Assembly: GCA_945897695.1 (NCBI GenBank)
Contig: CAMDGW010000024.1
Span: 1-17,914, forward strand
Direction: 5' to 3'
From: Pseudobacteriovorax antillogorgiicola
Lineage (GTDB): Bacteria > Bdellovibrionota_B > Oligoflexia > Oligoflexales > RGVZ01
DNA: 17,914 nt
Numbering within the stretch: the first letter of the stretch is position 1; each line of letters starts with the position of its first letter. The notes beneath the pieces are model-generated. The model was not told the DNA's origin and did no database searches. It saw only the letters and a list, made by a program, of their open reading frames with translations. Shown in pieces: positions 15,392-17,914 of the stretch. A program made the translations under genes and the position numbers.

Positions 15392-17373
15392 GCGGGTAGC
15401 ACCACGGCAAACTCTGAGCCTGAGCCCTCATCGCTGATCACGTCTACAGTTCCACCCAAATGCTCCGCAAAATATCGGCATAGAAATAGACCTAAACCTG
15501 TCCCCTTGGATTGATACATTCTGTCATCGCGAATTCGATAAAATCTTTCAAAAATTCTCTCTTGAAGTTCTTTTGCAATGCCTGGACCCTGATCCCTAAC
15601 CGAGATCCTGATTTCGCCATTTCGGAGGTTATATGCGCGGATCGTGATGGCGCCACCTTTGGGCCCATATTTGACAGCATTGCTTATAAAATTAAACAAA
15701 ATCGCATCAAGCAACTGCCGATTTGTCTTCACAGTCTCCGCACCCGGTTCCACAACAATGGAGACCTCGATGCTTCGCGACTCAATTTTTAAACTGAAAC
15801 GGCGCAAAATTGTTTCGACGAGTTGTGGAATCTCCACTGGCTCTTTGATTAGGGACTTGTGTTGTGCAGATTCAAGTTCAGGAATTTGGTTTATAGCTTC
15901 AAGGTACTCATTGAAGTCCTCGGCTGCCGCGAATGCTCGATTGTATAGGTCCTCAATGCCCGCTGCACTTGCCCCAAGGTTTTGTGAGCGAGTCCTGAAA
16001 GCGTTGGCATTGGAGCTGACCAACGACATAATGCTTGAGGTTCTCGACTTGAGCCATACAGCAAATCCTGTCAGAAAATGTGACTGTAAGGTAGCAATTT
16101 GTGACTTGGCATCGGTCTTGGCCTTTTGTTCTGCCATGTACATAAGCTCCATCCGTAGCTTTCTGACAGCGACGAAGACAGTAGTAAGTCCAGCAGCCAA
16201 GAAGGTGTCGGACAGCGGAATGGATGTGCTGAACCATCGATATATAGCTGCATGGACAGTCATGAGTATCGCCCAGCAAAGCATCGTCCCTAGTGCGCCG
16301 GTCAGGCTTCCCCACTCCCAAAAAAATCCGCATAAAACTGCGATCAGAATTGTTTGGATAAGATTGACAACTTCAGGTGCCGGACTGAGATTTTCTCGGG
16401 AAAGTAAATTATCAATGGCATTTGCCATGAGCCAGGTTGTGGCGATGCCGTTGTCGAGGGTGGGGGAGAAGCCCGTCAAAGATGTGTGGACAAACATCGG
16501 GTCGGTTGTTTGAAAGCCGGCATCCCGAGCTACCGTGTAGCCAACGATTACGACCTTGTTCTGCATCTCCTTCATCCAGCGCCGTGGTTCCCCGAGAAAT
16601 TCTGCAAGAGAGATGGATGGATATGTTCCAGGTTGGCGAGGCTTTAAAGAAAATGTTCCGTACTGTGAGGCAAATGTTGAATCAGCAATTTCAGTGATTT
16701 TAACGGGCAGTGTTTCTACCTCGGACAGGCCCCGGTAACTGGTGAACGGTAGAGTTCTCACAATTGAATTGCTGCGTGAACGGAATGTCTCGTATCCCGC
16801 AACCTGATTTTCAATCTGAGCCAATACAGCAGGCAAACGCGCTAGATTTGGCTGCATTTGATTATAGCCGGCGGTACCAATCACGATCCTCTGGTCGTAC
16901 TTTACAATAAGTGCCAGCTCGTTCATGTCCAAGTCGGATGCCGGAAAGGCATACTCTGGCATCAGCACTGCAACGGCGCGGGCGTCGGTATTTGAGAGAA
17001 TACTCACAGTTTTTAATAAAGTTGCTGTGCTCAGATAGGGGCGTTTTTTGTTGTCGACCCGAAGGCGGATTGGGTCTTTTTCAAGTTTCATGATGCTTTC
17101 GTCATCGATACGAACAATAAATACATTTTCCGAGACGTGTTCTGCTGGTAACAGCGTTGCTCGGATGTCAAAAAAGTAGTTTTCAAGGGACCTGCGAAAA
17201 TCGGTCGTATAGAACAGATAGGTGATTACCGCGAAGGTGACGAGAATGAAAATGACCGAAGGATCTTTGATCTTTCTACCTAGAAAATACTTTGAGCCCG
17301 CTGTTGTCATCATCTTGTAAGTTCTAGTGGACAGTGTCCTGTTGTGGTTTTCGTCTGGCGACTTGGCCATCAT
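15388..17373 (-). CDS. CHASE2 sensor kinase with intact HATPase domain but no canonical phospho-acceptor His
   Basis: 661 aa. A TM helix (~39-55), a periplasmic CHASE2 domain (~62-325; 'VFIVRIDDESIMKL' and 'NKVVIVGYTVARD' are typical first and last elements), then three TM segments (~335-403). The catalytic domain is complete: N-box 'LFNFISNAVKYG' (Asn561/565), G1 'DQGPGI' (594-599), F-box 'FERFYR' and G2 'GTGLGL' (624-629). In the dimerisation helix, 'FLTGFAVWLKSRTSSI' (433-448) aligns with the usual FLAxxSHELRTPLTSI, placing Val439 where His should be and Trp440 where Glu should be. His432 lies seven residues earlier in a poor context. The start overlaps the recJ stop by ATGA, and its own stop overlaps the next kinase the same way. 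Confidence 0.92.
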   Translation of the reverse strand: MMAKSPDENHNRTLSTRTYKMMTTAGSKYFLGRKIKDPSVIFILVTFAVITYLFYTTDFRRSLENYFFDIRATLLPAEHVSENVFIVRIDDESIMKLEKDPIRLRVDNKKRPYLSTATLLKTVSILSNTDARAVAVLMPEYAFPASDLDMNELALIVKYDQRIVIGTAGYNQMQPNLARLPAVLAQIENQVAGYETFRSRSNSIVRTLPFTSYRGLSEVETLPVKITEIADSTFASQYGTFSLKPRQPGTYPSISLAEFLGEPRRWMKEMQNKVVIVGYTVARDAGFQTTDPMFVHTSLTGFSPTLDNGIATTWLMANAIDNLLSRENLSPAPEVVNLIQTILIAVLCGFFWEWGSLTGALGTMLCWAILMTVHAAIYRWFSTSIPLSDTFLAAGLTTVFVAVRKLRMELMYMAEQKAKTDAKSQIATLQSHFLTGFAVWLKSRTSSIMSLVSSNANAFRTRSQNLGASAAGIEDLYNRAFAAAEDFNEYLEAINQIPELESAQHKSLIKEPVEIPQLVETILRRFSLKIESRSIEVSIVVEPGAETVKTNRQLLDAILFNFISNAVKYGPKGGAITIRAYNLRNGEIRISVRDQGPGIAKELQERIFERFYRIRDDRMYQSKGTGLGLFLCRYFAEHLGGTVDVISDEGSGSEFAVVLPA

Positions 17374-17914
17374 TCACTCATTGTCCAGTCGTGGCCCATA
17401 ATGGACAAGCTGGTTACGCCTCTGAATGTGTTTCGTCCAAAGCTAACTAAAAATGAGTGTGCTTTGCCCGGGGTGATATCCTTAATAACGTCGTTGAAGA
17501 ACAGAATTTTTTCTTCACGTCCCCGTGACTCTGCAATGACGCAGGTGTGTTTTGCTGCGCCGGTAACTTTATCAAAAAAGTAGGAAACACGTCGTACGGG
17601 CAGATTAAGTCGGAACTTAGGTTCTTCGAAAGCGTGCCCGAAGGGCTTCATTCCGTCCAGTAATTCAACAATCTTCATGTGGACAAGTTCATCCGGTATT
17701 TCACAGTCGTAATCTATTTTACTCTCCCACGCCGCGGGGTTTTGAGATTTCCTTTCTTGGGCGTATGCGCAAAGACGATCGCGAATGGCCTTTTCGTGTT
17801 TTTCTTCAAATGAGAATCCGCCGGCTGCGGCATGACCGCCAAACTTGATAAAAAGGTCCTTGCAGGCGGTCATGGCGTCGGTCACGTCAAATCCCTTTAT
17901 ACTGCGCGCCGAAC
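17370..17914 (-). CDS. recJ: Single-stranded-DNA exonuclease RecJ, C-terminal part (5' end outside window)
   Basis: The frame runs off the window end, giving ~181 residues of C-terminal sequence; the GTG at 17885 is an internal valine. It opens with 'SARSIKGFDVTDAM' and continues 'FIKFGGHAAAGGFSFEEK', the conserved RecJ/DHHA1 motif (SxRSxxGFD...FGGHxxAAGF) that contacts ssDNA. The OB-fold domain of RecJ follows ('PFGHAFEEPKFRL', 'AAKHTCVIAESRG'). RecJ degrades single strands 5' to 3' in recombination and mismatch repair in the cytoplasm. The catalytic DHH part lies outside the window. Its TGA overlaps the ATG of the first CHASE2 kinase (17370-17373), so the three genes form one operon. Confidence 0.92.
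   Translation of the reverse strand, partial: SARSIKGFDVTDAMTACKDLFIKFGGHAAAGGFSFEEKHEKAIRDRLCAYAQERKSQNPAAWESKIDYDCEIPDELVHMKIVELLDGMKPFGHAFEEPKFRLNLPVRRVSYFFDKVTGAAKHTCVIAESRGREEKILFFNDVIKDITPGKAHSFLVSFGRNTFRGVTSLSIMGHDWTMSE

Noticed and set aside
15644..16513. Long plus-strand frame (289 aa) antisense to the CHASE2 kinase
   Set aside because: It is a shadow of the kinase: the minus strand carries clear HATPase and CHASE2 motifs over the same bases, while this translation is low-quality and shows no motif.

Overview
The window looks like chromosomal DNA from a Gram-negative bacterium. It encodes lipoproteins and other exported proteins, outer-membrane beta-barrel candidates, CHASE2 histidine kinases and RecJ, at a roughly balanced base composition. 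The gene style would fit Bdellovibrionota/Oligoflexia or a related deltaproteobacterial-type lineage, but no rRNA or other marker is present, so this placement is inference. I see no tRNA, rRNA, CRISPR array, insertion sequence or phage gene.

Layout. (1) 1-4402, plus strand: the 3' end of a DUF3108-type exported protein, then an exported alkaline-phosphatase-superfamily enzyme whose domain order appears circularly permuted, then a polytopic membrane class III (adenylate) cyclase. (2) 4459-6154, minus strand: a zinc-finger-less DnaJ/CbpA-type co-chaperone with a NUDIX hydrolase gene upstream of it. A bidirectional terminator hairpin separates the cyclase from dnaJ. (3) 6347-10266, plus strand: an Old Yellow Enzyme of the YqjM/XenA type, an MnmC-like methyltransferase, a small Hint-domain lipoprotein, and an exported protein of unknown family behind a good sigma70 extended -10 promoter. 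(4) 10291-13327, minus strand: an outer-membrane beta-barrel candidate, an exported protein of unknown function with its own terminator, and a GNAT acetyltransferase. (5) 13514-17914, minus strand: the 3' end of recJ followed by two CHASE2 sensor kinases. All three genes are joined by 4-bp ATGA stop/start overlaps.

Two observations stand out. First, the two adjacent CHASE2 kinases are reciprocally degenerate. The upstream one has a complete ATP-binding domain (N, G1, F and G2 boxes) but no canonical phospho-acceptor His. The downstream one has a good H-box (His423) but has lost every ATP-binding motif. Together they read as one kinase split by function over two translationally coupled paralogues, presumably a trans-phosphorylating heterodimer attached to the recJ operon. 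Second, the phosphatase carries the segment that normally ends the family (SGD...THG...DIAPTLA...GRVL) at its N-terminus, ahead of the nucleophile, and its C-terminus stops where that segment would normally begin. All metal ligands can still be found. Smaller points are a stand-alone Hint lipoprotein lacking the terminal Asn, and a 56-bp antisense relic of the 11813-12577 gene lying directly behind the Old Yellow Enzyme gene.
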